64,000 nt of DNA from Sphingomonas lycopersici (GCF_026130605.1 NZ_JANFAU010000007.1:124001-188000); one strand, 5' to 3'; shown: positions 38,778 through 48,164, numbered from the stretch's first letter. Numbers and translations are program-made. Notes: generated from the letters alone by a model not told the origin.

Positions 38778-39923
38778 ATGGAGCATTTCACCGTCGACGG
38801 CAATCGTCTGACGCTGCTGACCGAAGGGCCGGCGCGGCTCGATGCGCTGATCGGATTGATCGAGGGCGCGCGGGAGAGCCTGCGCATCCTTTATTATATC
38901 TATGCCGATGATGATTCCGGCCGCCGCGTCAACGAGGCGCTGATCGCCGCCGCCGCGCGCGGGGTGAAGGTGACGCTGATCGTCGACGGTTTCGGCAGCG
39001 ACGTCGAGCGGCGCCGGCAATTCTTCGCCCCGCTGGAGGCGGCAGGGGTCTCGCTGTGCCGGTTCATCCCGCGCTTCGGCCGCAGCTATCTGTTGCGCAA
39101 CCACCAGAAGATGGCGCTCGCCGACGGCGCGCGCATCCTGATCGGCGGGTTCAACGTCGAGGACGATTATTTTACCAGCGGCAAGCAGGCGTGGCGCGAC
39201 CTGGGGTTGCTGGTCGAGGGGCCGGCGGCGGGGCGGATCACCGGCTATTTCGATGCGCTATACGGCTGGGCGAGCGCGCCGAACCGCCCGGCGCGGCGGC
39301 TCGGCCGCCAGCTTGCGCAATGGAGCGAGGACAGCGGGCGGGTGCGGTGGCTGATCGGCGGGCCGACGCGGCGGCTGTCACCGTGGGTGCGCGCGGTGCG
39401 GCACGATATCCGCTTCGGCCGCCGGATCGATATCGTCGCGGGCTATTTCACCCCCAGCCCGCGGATGCTGCGCCGGCTCGATCGCGTCGGGCTGCGCGGC
39501 GCGAAGGTGCGTATCGTCACCGCGGCGCATTCGGATAACAAGACGACGATCGCCGCCGCGCGCTTCACCTATCGCGGGTTGCTGAAGCGCGGCGCGCGGA
39601 TCTTCGAATATCTGCCGTCGAAGCTGCATACCAAGCTTTATGCGATCGACAGCGCCGTCCATATCGGCAGCGCCAATTTCGACATGCGCAGCCTGTTGAT
39701 CAATCTGGAGCTGATGCTGCGGATCGAGGACGAGGCCTTTGCCGCTTATGTCCACCGCTATGTCGACGGCGAGGTGGCGCAATCGGCGGAAGTGACCCCC
39801 GAACGCTATCGCGCCGAGACCGGCTGGTGGCAGCGCGTGCGGCAGTTCGTCGCTTATCTGGTGGTCGGCGTGCTTGATCCCACCGTATCGCGCGGGCTCA
39901 ACCTGGCGATCGACGAGGAGTGA
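38778..39923 (+). CDS. Phospholipase D/cardiolipin synthase-like protein
   Basis: A 381-residue protein with two HKD motifs: His109-Lys111-Asp116 (NHQKMALAD) and His284-Lys286-Asp291 (LHTKLYAID), each followed by the expected IGGFN or IGSAN. This is the ClsB-type layout, without N-terminal membrane helices. Cardiolipin synthesis is likely but other phosphatidyl transfers are possible. ATG 38778, with CAGGG 5 nt upstream, is preferred; TTG 38742 would add 12 residues. It converges with a phospholipid methyltransferase-like gene. Confidence 0.88.
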   Translation: MEHFTVDGNRLTLLTEGPARLDALIGLIEGARESLRILYYIYADDDSGRRVNEALIAAAARGVKVTLIVDGFGSDVERRRQFFAPLEAAGVSLCRFIPRFGRSYLLRNHQKMALADGARILIGGFNVEDDYFTSGKQAWRDLGLLVEGPAAGRITGYFDALYGWASAPNRPARRLGRQLAQWSEDSGRVRWLIGGPTRRLSPWVRAVRHDIRFGRRIDIVAGYFTPSPRMLRRLDRVGLRGAKVRIVTAAHSDNKTTIAAARFTYRGLLKRGARIFEYLPSKLHTKLYAIDSAVHIGSANFDMRSLLINLELMLRIEDEAFAAYVHRYVDGEVAQSAEVTPERYRAETGWWQRVRQFVAYLVVGVLDPTVSRGLNLAIDEE

Positions 39924-39933
39924 GTCTTCAACA

Positions 39934-39955
39934 CCCCTCCCCTTCAGGGGAGGGG
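39934..39955. terminator. CCCCTCCCC-type hairpin between convergent genes
   Basis: The arms CCCCTCCCC and GGGGAGGGG enclose a TTCA loop. The same hairpin type recurs at 45923-45949 and 56712-56731, also between converging genes. No T-run follows. Confidence 0.55.
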
Positions 39956-39965
39956 CTAGAGGCGA

Positions 39966-40586
39966 TTACTCGCCGTCCTTCCACGCCCAATAGAGCTGCG
40001 CCGGCGGCACGTTCCACCATTCCATCCCGTGATCGATCCGCGGGAAGTGCGGCGCGATGAAATCATGGACCTTGGGGCTGAACTGATAGACCAGGAAGGC
40101 GCCTTCGGTGCGCAGCACGCGCTGCGTCGCGGCGGCGATCGCCGGGCCGACGCCGGTCGGCAGCGTCGAAAAGGGGAGGCCGGACAGGACGTAATCGGCC
40201 TTTTCATGCCCGTGATCGCGCACGATCGTCTCGACGTCGGCGGCCGAGCCGTGGACCGCGACGAAGCGCGAATCCGCGATCGTGTGGCGCAGATAGTTGA
40301 TGAAATCGGGGTTGGTGTCGATCGCGAGCAAGGTCGCGTCGGGCGCCATCTTCTCCAGAATCGGGCGACAGAAGGTGCCGACGCCCGGGCCATATTCGAC
40401 GAACAGCTTGCAGCGCTGCCAGTCCACGGGGCCGAGCATCTTTTCGATCAGCTTGTCCGACGAGGGAATGATCGATCCCACCATCACCGGATGCTTCAGA
40501 AATCCCCGGAAAAACATCTGCCACGGGCCGGGCACGCCGGCGGGGCGAGATTGCGCGCGGCGCACGGCACTGGTCGAACTGGGCAT
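39966..40586 (-). CDS. Class I SAM methyltransferase, phospholipid N-methyltransferase-like
   Basis: A 206-residue soluble methyltransferase resembling the PmtA group that methylates phosphatidylethanolamine. GFLKHPVMVGSIIPSSDKL and FVEYGPGVGTF (SAM site) are typical, then LSGLPFSTLP and YQFSPKV. True PmtA makes phosphatidylcholine; the substrate here is inferred. ATG 40586 is the start chosen; ATG 40610 is possible. It faces the PLD-like gene, hinting at a membrane-lipid locus. Confidence 0.82.
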   Translation of the reverse strand: MPSSTSAVRRAQSRPAGVPGPWQMFFRGFLKHPVMVGSIIPSSDKLIEKMLGPVDWQRCKLFVEYGPGVGTFCRPILEKMAPDATLLAIDTNPDFINYLRHTIADSRFVAVHGSAADVETIVRDHGHEKADYVLSGLPFSTLPTGVGPAIAAATQRVLRTEGAFLVYQFSPKVHDFIAPHFPRIDHGMEWWNVPPAQLYWAWKDGE

Positions 40587-40730
40587 CGAAGCTATGTCAC
40601 TCCCGAACATATGGGCGGGTGGATTGGCGCAAGAACAATGCCCCCGTCGCACATCTCGCGAACGCTGGGCAAGCGCTATCGGTTGCCGATGCGGGGTTGC
40701 GTCCGCCGGCCAAGCGCCTAATCGGGTGTC

Positions 40731-41069
40731 ATGCACGACGGAACGAGCGTCGATCGGGCGGGGCAGGTGGCGGTGATCTTCATCTCGCAACGCACCGCTC
40801 AGGACGGAGAGGGTTATGCCGCTGCGGCGGCGGCGATGGATGCGCTCGCCGCGGCGCAGCCCGGCTATCGCGGGGTGGAAAGCGTGCGCGACGCCGAGGG
40901 GCGGGGCATCACCGTTTCCTATTGGGCGACCGAGGCGGAGGCGCTGGCGTGGCGCGCCAACCCCGATCATGCCGCGATCCGCGATCGGGGGCGGGCGCAT
41001 TGGTATGAAAATTATCAGGTGATCGTGGCGCGCGTCGAACGCGGTTATGGCTGGACGCTGCCGGCGTGA
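40731..41069 (+). CDS. Antibiotic biosynthesis monooxygenase (ABM) domain protein
   Basis: A 112-residue ferredoxin-like fold protein of the ABM superfamily. QVAVIFISQRTAQDGEGY and the later YWATEAEALAWRANPDHAAIRDRG fit the small dimeric members, which include heme-degrading and quinol monooxygenases and many of unknown role. The stop codon overlaps the start of the MFS gene (GTGA). Confidence 0.85.
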   Translation: MHDGTSVDRAGQVAVIFISQRTAQDGEGYAAAAAAMDALAAAQPGYRGVESVRDAEGRGITVSYWATEAEALAWRANPDHAAIRDRGRAHWYENYQVIVARVERGYGWTLPA

Positions 41070-42361
41070 CGCGCGGGTTCGACCGCCGTTTCGTCCTGCT
41101 GTTCGTCGTCATGCTCACGATCGCCGCGGGCAATACCGCGCTGCAATCGGTGCTGCCCGCGCTCGGCCGCTCGCTCGGCGTGATGGACAGCGCGGTGGCG
41201 GCGGCCTTTTCGGTTTCGGCGCTGCTGTGGGTGATCGCGGCGCCTTATTGGGCCGATCGTTCGGACCGGCAGGGGCGGCGTGCGATGGTGCTGCTCGGGG
41301 TCGGGGGATTCACCGTCAGCCTCAGCCTGTGCGGCCTGTTCCTCGCCGCGGGGATCAACGGCTGGATCGGCGGCACCGCGGCGTTCGGCCTGTTCATCCT
41401 CGGGCGGCTGATCTACGGCACCTTCGGCTCGGCCGCGCCGCCCGCGGTGCAGGCGATGGTCGCCGGGAATACGACGCGTGAGGAGCGCACCCGCGCGCTG
41501 ACGTTGCTCGCCTCCGCCTTCGGGCTGGGGACGATCCTCGGCCCGGCGATCGCGCCCTATCTGATCCTCGGCGATATCGGGCGCGTGCGGGTCGGGCTGG
41601 CCGGGCCGGCGTTCATCTTCGCCGCCTTCGGGCTTTTGATGTTCTTCACCGTCCGGCGGATGCTTGAGGACGATCGCGGGATCGCCCCCGGGGTCCATGG
41701 CGCGGCGACCGCTTATCCCTCGATCGGCGGGCAGGCGACCGGCGCGAGCGTCCGCGCAGCGACCGAGCCGCACGGCGAGGAGGTCAAGTTCACCGATCCG
41801 CGCATCCGCGGCTGGATGATCGCCGGGCTGGTCGCGGGCCACGCGCAGGCGATGACCGGGCAGACGATCGGCTTCCTCGTGATCGACCGGCTGCACCTGC
41901 CCCCCGCGCAGGCGCTGGAGCCGACCGGAATCGTGCTGATGATGGGCGCGGGCTCCTCTCTGCTGGCGCAATGGGGGCTGATCCCGCTGCTCAACCTCGC
42001 CCCGCGCGCGCTGCTGCTCGTCGGGCTGGTGCTGGCGGCGGCGGGGACGGCGCTGACCGGCGTCGCGCCGTCGCTCTACAGCATCGCGATGGCCTATGCG
42101 CTGGCGAGCCTCGGTTTCGGCTTCATCCGCCCCGGTTTCACCGCCGGGTCGAGCCTCGCGGTCGGCCCCGATGCGCAAGGCTCGGTCGCGGGCAAGGTGA
42201 CCAGCGTCAACGGCGCGAGCTTCATCCTCGGCCCGTCGATCGGGGTCGGGCTGTACGAACTGAGCCACCCCGTGCCCTATCTGGTGGCGGGGGCGGCGTG
42301 CCTGCTGCTGCTGGTCTATTGCTGGCGCGCGCTGGTCGAGCGCCCGGTCGAGGCGGAATAA
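41066..42361 (+). CDS. MFS transporter
   Basis: A 431-residue inner-membrane transporter with about 12 hydrophobic helices. Between helices 2 and 3 the signature reads YWADRSDRQGRR, and a cytoplasmic loop (about 205-245) separates the halves. The drug-efflux-like DHA type is most likely, but the substrate is unknown. GTG 41066 lies inside the ABM stop codon, so the two genes are coupled. Confidence 0.9.
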   Translation: MTRGFDRRFVLLFVVMLTIAAGNTALQSVLPALGRSLGVMDSAVAAAFSVSALLWVIAAPYWADRSDRQGRRAMVLLGVGGFTVSLSLCGLFLAAGINGWIGGTAAFGLFILGRLIYGTFGSAAPPAVQAMVAGNTTREERTRALTLLASAFGLGTILGPAIAPYLILGDIGRVRVGLAGPAFIFAAFGLLMFFTVRRMLEDDRGIAPGVHGAATAYPSIGGQATGASVRAATEPHGEEVKFTDPRIRGWMIAGLVAGHAQAMTGQTIGFLVIDRLHLPPAQALEPTGIVLMMGAGSSLLAQWGLIPLLNLAPRALLLVGLVLAAAGTALTGVAPSLYSIAMAYALASLGFGFIRPGFTAGSSLAVGPDAQGSVAGKVTSVNGASFILGPSIGVGLYELSHPVPYLVAGAACLLLLVYCWRALVERPVEAE

Positions 42362-42362
42362 A

Positions 42363-42384
42363 GGGGCGGCCGCGACGCCGCCCC
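42363..42384. terminator. Hairpin between convergent MFS and CDC48-like genes
   Basis: The stem GGGGCGGC/GCCGCCCC has a 6 nt loop. It fills most of the 32 bp between the two stop codons. No long T-run is present. Confidence 0.6.
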
Positions 42385-42393
42385 CTCCTTCGA

Positions 42394-44682
42394 TCAGCCC
42401 TTCGACCCGTGCGGGTTGAGCTGGCCGGGCATGACGAAGCCGATCGACTGCGGCGCATTCGCTTCCTGCTTCAGCTTGGCGGCGATCTGCTCATATTCGC
42501 GTTCGACTTCCGGGGTCACGCTGGCGCGCGATTCGCGCAGCGCGGCGCGGAAATTGGCCATCGTCACATCCTTGGCGTCGAGCGATGCGCGTAGCGCGAT
42601 CAAGCCGGCGCGGCGCACCACATCCTCCAGGTCCGCGCCGGTGAAACGATCGGTCTCGGCCGCGATCGCGTCGAGATCGACATCGCTCGCCAGCGGCATC
42701 TTCTGCGTCTGGATCGCGAGGATGCGCCGCCGCCCCGCCGAATCGGGCACGCCGACATAGATCAGCTCGTCGAACCGCCCCGGGCGCAGCAGCGCCGGAT
42801 CGATCAGATTGGGGCGATTGGTCGCGCCGATCACCACCACCGATTGCAGTTCCTCGAGCCCGTCCATCTCGGCGAGGATCGTGTTGACCACGCGCTCGGT
42901 GACCTGCGGCTCGCCCAGCCCGCCGCCGCGCGCGGGGACGAGACTGTCGAGCTCGTCGATGAAGATCACCGTCGGCGCCACCTGCCGCGCGCGCTGGAAC
43001 AGCCGCGCGATCTGCTGCTCGCTCTCGCCATACCATTTGCTCAGCAGGTCGGACGATTTGGTGGCGATGAAATTCGCCTCCGCCTCGCGCGCCACCGCCT
43101 TGGCGAGCAGGGTCTTGCCGGTGCCCGGCGGGCCATAGAGCAGGAAGCCCTTGGCCGGGCGGATGCCGAGCCGGCGGAAGGCATTGGGGTCCTTGAGCGG
43201 CAGCTCGACCCCTTCCTTCAGCCGCATCTGCGCATCGTCGAGCCCGCCGACATCGCTCCAGCGCACCGTCGGCGCCTGAACCATCACCTCGCGCATCGCC
43301 GACGGCTGAACGCGCTTCAGCGCCTCCATGAAGTCGTCGCGCGTCACCGCCAGCGTATCGAGCACCTCGGGCGGGATCGTGCGTTCCTCGAGGTTGAGCC
43401 GGGGCATGATCCGCCGCACTGCCTCGATCGCCGCCTCGCGGCTCAGCGCGGCGATATCAGCGCCGACGAAGCCGAAGGTGGTGCGCGCCAGCTCGTCGAG
43501 GCTGACATTGTGATCGAGCGGCATCCCGCGGGTGTGGATGCCGAGGATCTCGCGCCGCCCGCGCTCGTCGGGAACGCCAACGACGATCTCGCGGTCGAAC
43601 CGGCCGGGGCGGCGCAGCGCCTCGTCGATTGCCTCGGGGCGGTTGGTCGCGGCGATCACGACGAGATTGGCGCGCGCCTCGAGCCCGTCCATCAGCGTCA
43701 GCAATTGCGCGACGACGCGCTTCTCCGCCTCGCCCGATACCTGGCCGCGCTTCGGCGCGATCGAATCGATCTCGTCGATGAACACGATCGAGGGCGCGTT
43801 CTTGGCCGCTTCCTCGAACACGCTGCGCAGCCGTTGCTCGCTCTCGCCATAGGCGGAGCCCATGATCTCAGGCCCGTTGATGAGGAAGAATTGCGCGTCG
43901 CTCTCATTGGCGACCGCGCGCGCGAGGCGGGTCTTGCCGGTGCCGGGCGGGCCGTGGAGCAGCACGCCCTTGGGCGGCTCGACCCCCAGTCGTTCGAACA
44001 ATTCGGGGTAGCGCAGCGGCAGCTCGACCATCTCGCGCAACTGGTCGATCGTTGCCGCCATGCCGCCGATATCGTCATAAGTGACGTCGGCGCGGCGCGC
44101 GTCGCCCGGCTCCTCATATTCGGGGCGCAGCTCGACCTCGGTATTCTCGTCGATATGGACGATCCCCTTGGGCGCGGCGGAGACCACGACGAGGCGGATT
44201 TCCTGCAGCGCATAGGCCGGGGCGTTGACGAACTGCGCCATATTGGGGGGCATGTTCTGCACCCGCTGGTGCCCCGCGGTCGCCACCACATCGCCCTGGC
44301 ACAAGGGGCGGTGGAAGAAGGTGCGCTTCAGCGCGTTGGTCGAGCCCTGCAGCCGCAGATTGTGCTGCGCCGGGGCGAAGACGACGCGGGTCGCGGGCTT
44401 CGATTCGGTGCGGCGCACCTCGACAAAATCGCCCGACCCGACCCCGGCATTGGCGCGCTGCAGCCCGTCGATGCGGACGATCTCCAGCCCCTCGTCGTCG
44501 GCATAGGGGCCGACCGCGCGGGCAGGGGTCGCCTTCTTGCCGACGATCTCCACGACGTCGCCGTCCGCGATGCCCGCCGCGGCCATGAACGCGCGCGGGA
44601 GGTGCGCGACGCCGCGCCCCGAATCCTCCGGCCGCGCATTCGCCACCTGCAGCTTGCGCTTCGCGTCGTCACTGTCTGCCAC
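42394..44682 (-). CDS. CDC48/p97-type AAA+ ATPase with two ATPase rings
   Basis: A 762-residue double-ring AAA ATPase like archaeal VAT and eukaryotic p97. An N-domain (1-~190, double-psi barrel plus four-stranded fold) is followed by D1 (Walker A GPPGTGKT near 244, Walker B FIDEID near 299) and D2 (Walker A near 516, Walker B FIDELD near 572). Both carry RPGRFD arginine-finger regions. It should unfold proteins; partners are not known here. GTG 44682, 7 nt after GGAG, gives [16 protein letters not shown]; a longer frame upstream is not supported. Confidence 0.93.
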   Translation of the reverse strand: MADSDDAKRKLQVANARPEDSGRGVAHLPRAFMAAAGIADGDVVEIVGKKATPARAVGPYADDEGLEIVRIDGLQRANAGVGSGDFVEVRRTESKPATRVVFAPAQHNLRLQGSTNALKRTFFHRPLCQGDVVATAGHQRVQNMPPNMAQFVNAPAYALQEIRLVVVSAAPKGIVHIDENTEVELRPEYEEPGDARRADVTYDDIGGMAATIDQLREMVELPLRYPELFERLGVEPPKGVLLHGPPGTGKTRLARAVANESDAQFFLINGPEIMGSAYGESEQRLRSVFEEAAKNAPSIVFIDEIDSIAPKRGQVSGEAEKRVVAQLLTLMDGLEARANLVVIAATNRPEAIDEALRRPGRFDREIVVGVPDERGRREILGIHTRGMPLDHNVSLDELARTTFGFVGADIAALSREAAIEAVRRIMPRLNLEERTIPPEVLDTLAVTRDDFMEALKRVQPSAMREVMVQAPTVRWSDVGGLDDAQMRLKEGVELPLKDPNAFRRLGIRPAKGFLLYGPPGTGKTLLAKAVAREAEANFIATKSSDLLSKWYGESEQQIARLFQRARQVAPTVIFIDELDSLVPARGGGLGEPQVTERVVNTILAEMDGLEELQSVVVIGATNRPNLIDPALLRPGRFDELIYVGVPDSAGRRRILAIQTQKMPLASDVDLDAIAAETDRFTGADLEDVVRRAGLIALRASLDAKDVTMANFRAALRESRASVTPEVEREYEQIAAKLKQEANAPQSIGFVMPGQLNPHGSKG

Positions 44683-44791
44683 ACTTGCTCTCCGTCTCGC
44701 TTGATATGCGAAGATAGAAACACTTGGGCGCGGTTTCGAGATGCGTCGTTGCGGGTAAGTTACGAACAAAAATCCGGGCGGGAAATCGGGC

Positions 44792-44824
44792 AAAAAAAAG
44801 GGCCGGTCGCGAGGACCGGCCTTT
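44792..44824 (-). terminator. Isolated intrinsic terminator before the LysR gene
   Basis: The stem GGCCGGTC/GACCGGCC has a GCGAG loop, with A8 on its left, so on the minus strand it is followed by T8. It lies 110 bp upstream of the CDC48-like start and has no annotated gene feeding it on that strand. Confidence 0.75.
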
Positions 44825-44963
44825 GAAAGTTTTTAGGAGAGGATGCCTGAAAGGCACGGCTCATGTGCGTCCGCGCGGTCCATTGTGCAAGTGCGAAAAG
44901 TAATAATCGTGCGTGCATTTTCTGCAATTGCGACGTGACGAGCTTGGCGGCTGCGTGCAGAAC

Positions 44964-44981
44964 GTGCATGATGCATTGCAC
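44964..44981. promoter_or_regulatory. Dyad upstream of the LysR gene
   Basis: The inverted repeat GTGCA-N8-TGCAC lies 18 bp before the LysR start. TGCA occurs several more times in the preceding 100 bp. It fits a LysR binding site (T-N11-A type) for autoregulation. Confidence 0.5.
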
Positions 44982-44998
44982 AAGATGACTGGAAATCC

Positions 44999-45892
44999 AT
45001 GCGTCGGCTCCCCCCACTGACAGCGATTGAGGCGTTCGTCGCCGTCGCGCGGCTCGGCTCGGTGAAGGCCGCCGCGCAGGAACTGGCGCTGTCCGCGCCT
45101 GCGCTCAGCCGCCGCGTGCAGACGCTGGAACGTTTCATCGCGCGCCCGCTGTTCGATCGCCGGCATCAGGCGATGGTGCCCAATGGCGACGGCGAGCGGC
45201 TGCTCGCGCAGATCGCCCCGGTGCTCGATCAGCTTTCCGATGCGCTGGCCGGGCTGACCAGCACGGTCGAGGTGGTGCGGCTGCGGCTCGGGGTGATGCC
45301 GTTGTTCGCCTCGCAGCGGCTGTTCCCGCGGCTCGGCGAATTGCGCGCGACCCATCCCGAATTGCACCTCGATATCGACACCGCCGGCCATGCGCTGTCG
45401 CGGCTCGGCGAAGGGCTCGACGCGGTGATCGCGCTGGCGCGTGAGGTCGATCCGACATTGTTCGCGCGGCGGCTCGATCGCAACCTGGTCTATGCGATCG
45501 GCGCGCGCGAATTGCTCGAGGGGCCCAATCCGATCGTCCGGCCCGAGCAGCTCGCCGATCTCTCGGTGCTGATCCACCGCGACATGCCCGATACCTATGC
45601 CGCGTGGCGCCACGCCGCCGGGCTGCCCGATATCGAGCCGGTGGCGATCGACCATTTCGATTCGGGCGGGCTGATGCTCGAGGCGGCGGCGCAGGGGCTC
45701 GGGGTGGCGTTCATGCTCGAAAGCCATTTCGAGGACGCCAACGATCCGCGGCTCGCGCGGCTGTTCGGCAATATCGAGGTGGAGAGCCCGTACAGCTATT
45801 GGTTCGTCTGCCGCCCGCGCGCGCTGCAGCTCAAGCCGGTCCGGCTGTTCCGCGACTGGCTGCTCGCCACCTTGCGGCAGGAAGGGGTTTAA
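44999..45892 (+). CDS. LysR-family transcriptional regulator, GcvA-like
   Basis: A 297-residue regulator. The winged helix-turn-helix occupies residues 1-65 (PLTAIEAFVAVARLGSVKAAAQELALS) and a periplasmic-binding-like effector domain the rest (about 90-295). The N-terminal form resembles the GcvA group. No divergent target gene is adjacent on the minus strand; the neighbouring region holds only the isolated terminator. The effector is unknown. Confidence 0.9.
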   Translation: MRRLPPLTAIEAFVAVARLGSVKAAAQELALSAPALSRRVQTLERFIARPLFDRRHQAMVPNGDGERLLAQIAPVLDQLSDALAGLTSTVEVVRLRLGVMPLFASQRLFPRLGELRATHPELHLDIDTAGHALSRLGEGLDAVIALAREVDPTLFARRLDRNLVYAIGARELLEGPNPIVRPEQLADLSVLIHRDMPDTYAAWRHAAGLPDIEPVAIDHFDSGGLMLEAAAQGLGVAFMLESHFEDANDPRLARLFGNIEVESPYSYWFVCRPRALQLKPVRLFRDWLLATLRQEGV

Positions 45893-45922
45893 GGGGCCTT
45901 CGCCTTCGCCTTCCCCTTCTTA

Positions 45923-45949
45923 CTCCCCTCCCTGGTGAAGGGAGGGGAG
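45923..45949. terminator. CTCCCCTCCC-type hairpin between convergent genes
   Basis: The arms CTCCCCTCCCT and AGGGAGGGGAG enclose a GGTGA loop. It lies in the 66 bp junction between the LysR and cyclophilin genes. Confidence 0.55.
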
Positions 45950-45958
45950 AAGAGCCGA

Positions 45959-46414
45959 TCACTCGGCGCGCATCGTCACGATCTTGCCCGGCTCGCGCGG
46001 CGGCTCGCCCTTGGGGAGCGCGTCGATCAGCTCCATCCCGCCGGTCACTTCGCCCCACACGGTATATTGGCCGTCGAGGAAGCGCGCGTCGTCGAAGCAG
46101 ATGAAGAATTGCGAATTGGCGCTGTCCGGGTTGCTGGTCCGCGCCATCGAGCAGACGCCGCGGACGTGCGGCTCGCGGCTGAATTCCTGCTTGAGGTCGG
46201 GCAGGTCGGAGCCGTGCATCCCGGTGCCGGTCGGATCGCCGCCCTGCGCCATGAAGCCGGGGATCACGCGGTGGAACACCACGCCGTCGTAAAAGCCGTC
46301 ATTGGCGAGCGTCGCGATGCGCTCGACATGATTGGGGGCGAGATCGGGACGCAGCTTGATCGTCACGTCGCCGTCGGCGAGCGTCATGGTCAGCGTGTGA
46401 AAGGTATCGGCCAT
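45959..46414 (-). CDS. Cytoplasmic cyclophilin-type peptidyl-prolyl isomerase
   Basis: A 151-residue cyclophilin without signal peptide. The catalytic signature FHRVIPGFMAQGGDPTGTG is complete, followed by NSQFFICFDD and VWGEVTGGMELID. It assists protein folding in the cytoplasm. Of two adjacent ATG codons the second (46414) is better spaced from AGGAG. The paralogue at 13682 is the periplasmic form. Confidence 0.95.
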   Translation of the reverse strand: MADTFHTLTMTLADGDVTIKLRPDLAPNHVERIATLANDGFYDGVVFHRVIPGFMAQGGDPTGTGMHGSDLPDLKQEFSREPHVRGVCSMARTSNPDSANSQFFICFDDARFLDGQYTVWGEVTGGMELIDALPKGEPPREPGKIVTMRAE

Positions 46415-46752
46415 CATCGGCTCCTGAATTCCGCGGAAGGCCTGAGCCCTAGCTTTGCCGCGGCGGCAAGGCAATCGGGGGAGGCTCTGTGGAAAATGCG
46501 GGTTGCCCCCATTCGCCTGTTCCTCCCCCGGAGGGGGAGGGGGACCGTTGCGCAGCAACGGTGGAGGGGTAGCCGCAGCGGGCGGTATCGCCTGCGGCTG
46601 ATACCCCTCCACCAGCCTTCGGCTGGTCCCCCTCCCCTTCCAGGGGAGGAATAACGCGGCCCGGTGGCGCCCGAGCCATGGGTTGTCGATCCGCGCGCTT
46701 CGCCATATCAGGTCGTTGCGTCACGTTATGTCATGTCGGAAGGGGCCAAGCG
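46415..46752. other. Divergent gap between the cyclophilin and mgtE genes
   Basis: These 338 bp contain a 130 bp nested inverted repeat and about 100 bp before mgtE that should hold its promoter. I see no clear riboswitch or coding sequence. Confidence 0.5.
46521..46650. repeat. Large nested inverted repeat
   Basis: The outer arms begin TCCTCCCCC and end GGGGAGGA. Inside, GTGGAGGGGTA pairs with TACCCCTCCAC, and each side has its own hairpin (GTTGCGCAGCAAC on the left, CCAGCCTTCGGCTGG on the right). The whole could fold as a branched cruciform of about 130 bp. Confidence 0.8.
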
Positions 46753-48150
46753 ATGAGCGAAACCGAACTCCGCGTGGCCGACGACGATAGCCAGCTCGAC
46801 GCCGACGATCGGCTCCGGCCCGAATTCGTCGATGCGGTGCTCGATGCGGTCGAGGCGGGGCATGCCGAGGAGGCGCGCGCGCTGGTCGAGCCGCTGCACC
46901 CGGCCGATATCGCCGATCTGTTCGAGCTGACCCCGGAGGATCGCCGCGCGGCGCTCGCCGCGGCGCTCGCCGATCTGCTCGATGCCGACGTCTTCGCCGA
47001 GATGAACGATTATGTCCGTGAGGACGTGATCGACACGCTCGACGCGCGGCAGGTCGCGGATATCGCGTCCGAACTCGATACCGACGATGCGGTCGCGATC
47101 ATCGAGGATCTCGACGCCGACGAGCAGCGCGAGGTGCTCCGCGCGATGGAGCCCGACGATCGCGCCGCGATCGAGGAGGCGCTGAGCTACCCCGAGGAAT
47201 CCGCCGGCCGCCTGATGCAGCGCGAGTTGATCGCGGTGCCGGAACATTGGACGATCGGCGACACGATCGATTTCCTGCGCGGATCGGAGGAGCTGACCAC
47301 CGATTTCTGGGAAGTGTTCGTCGTCGATCCGGCGCATCGCCCGGTCGGCACCGTCGCGCTCTCCTGGATCCTGCGCACCCCGCGCTCGGTCGCGATCGCC
47401 GATGTGATGCAGCGCGAACAGACCTTGATCCCGGTCGATATGGATCAGGAAGAGGTCGCGCTGCGCTTCCAGAAATATGCGTTGATCTCGGCCGCCGTGG
47501 TCGATGCCAGCGGGCGGTTGGTCGGGATGATCACCGTCGACGACGTGGTCCATATCATCCAGGAGGAGGCGGGCGAGGATACGTTGAAGCTCGCCGGCGC
47601 AGGCGACGGCGACATCAACGAGCCGATCGCAGTCACCGTGCGCACCCGCGTCGCGTGGCTGGTGGTCAATCTCGGCGCGACGATGCTGTCGGCCTCGGTG
47701 GTCGGGCTGTTCCAGGGGGAGATCGCGCGCTTCGCGCTGCTCGCCGCGCTGATGCCGATCGTCTCGGCGCTCGGCGGCAATGCCGGGACGCAGACGCTCG
47801 CGGTGGTGGTGCGCGCGCTCGCGACCAACCAGCTCACCAGCTCGAATACCGCGCGGATGCTGTTCCGCGAGTTCCGCGTCGCGATCTTCAACGGCGCCGC
47901 GCTCGGCACGGTCGGCGCGTTGGGCAGCTATGTCATCCTCGGCAACGCCGGGCTGTCGACAGTGTTCGCGCTGTCGATGATCTTCAACTCGATCGTCGCG
48001 GGGCTGGTCGGGGTGGTCGTGCCGGTGGCGCTCGACAAGGCCAATGTCGATCCGGCGGTATCCTCGGCGGTGTTCGTCACCACGATCACCGATGTGATGG
48101 GATTCTTCTCTTTCCTTGGCCTCGCCACCTTGTGGGGCCTCGGGCACTAG
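46753..48150 (+). CDS. mgtE: Magnesium transporter MgtE
   Basis: A 465-residue Mg2+ channel. The cytoplasmic part has an MgtE N-domain (about 20-125, helical, acidic) and a CBS pair (about 140-265, VMQREQTLIPVDMDQEEVALRFQ). Five membrane helices follow (about 285-465) with PIVSALGGNAGTQTLAVVVRAL, the conserved pore region. ATG 46753 has GGAAGGGG upstream; an earlier in-frame ATG at 46678 is less likely. Confidence 0.95.
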   Translation: MSETELRVADDDSQLDADDRLRPEFVDAVLDAVEAGHAEEARALVEPLHPADIADLFELTPEDRRAALAAALADLLDADVFAEMNDYVREDVIDTLDARQVADIASELDTDDAVAIIEDLDADEQREVLRAMEPDDRAAIEEALSYPEESAGRLMQRELIAVPEHWTIGDTIDFLRGSEELTTDFWEVFVVDPAHRPVGTVALSWILRTPRSVAIADVMQREQTLIPVDMDQEEVALRFQKYALISAAVVDASGRLVGMITVDDVVHIIQEEAGEDTLKLAGAGDGDINEPIAVTVRTRVAWLVVNLGATMLSASVVGLFQGEIARFALLAALMPIVSALGGNAGTQTLAVVVRALATNQLTSSNTARMLFREFRVAIFNGAALGTVGALGSYVILGNAGLSTVFALSMIFNSIVAGLVGVVVPVALDKANVDPAVSSAVFVTTITDVMGFFSFLGLATLWGLGH

Positions 48151-48164
48151 ACCACATTTCGCTG

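Noticed and set aside
46415..46752. Magnesium riboswitch (M-box) before mgtE
   Set aside because: M-box RNAs are mainly found in Gram-positive bacteria, and none of the conserved core segments can be recognised. The structure seen is a repeat of CCCCTCC type.
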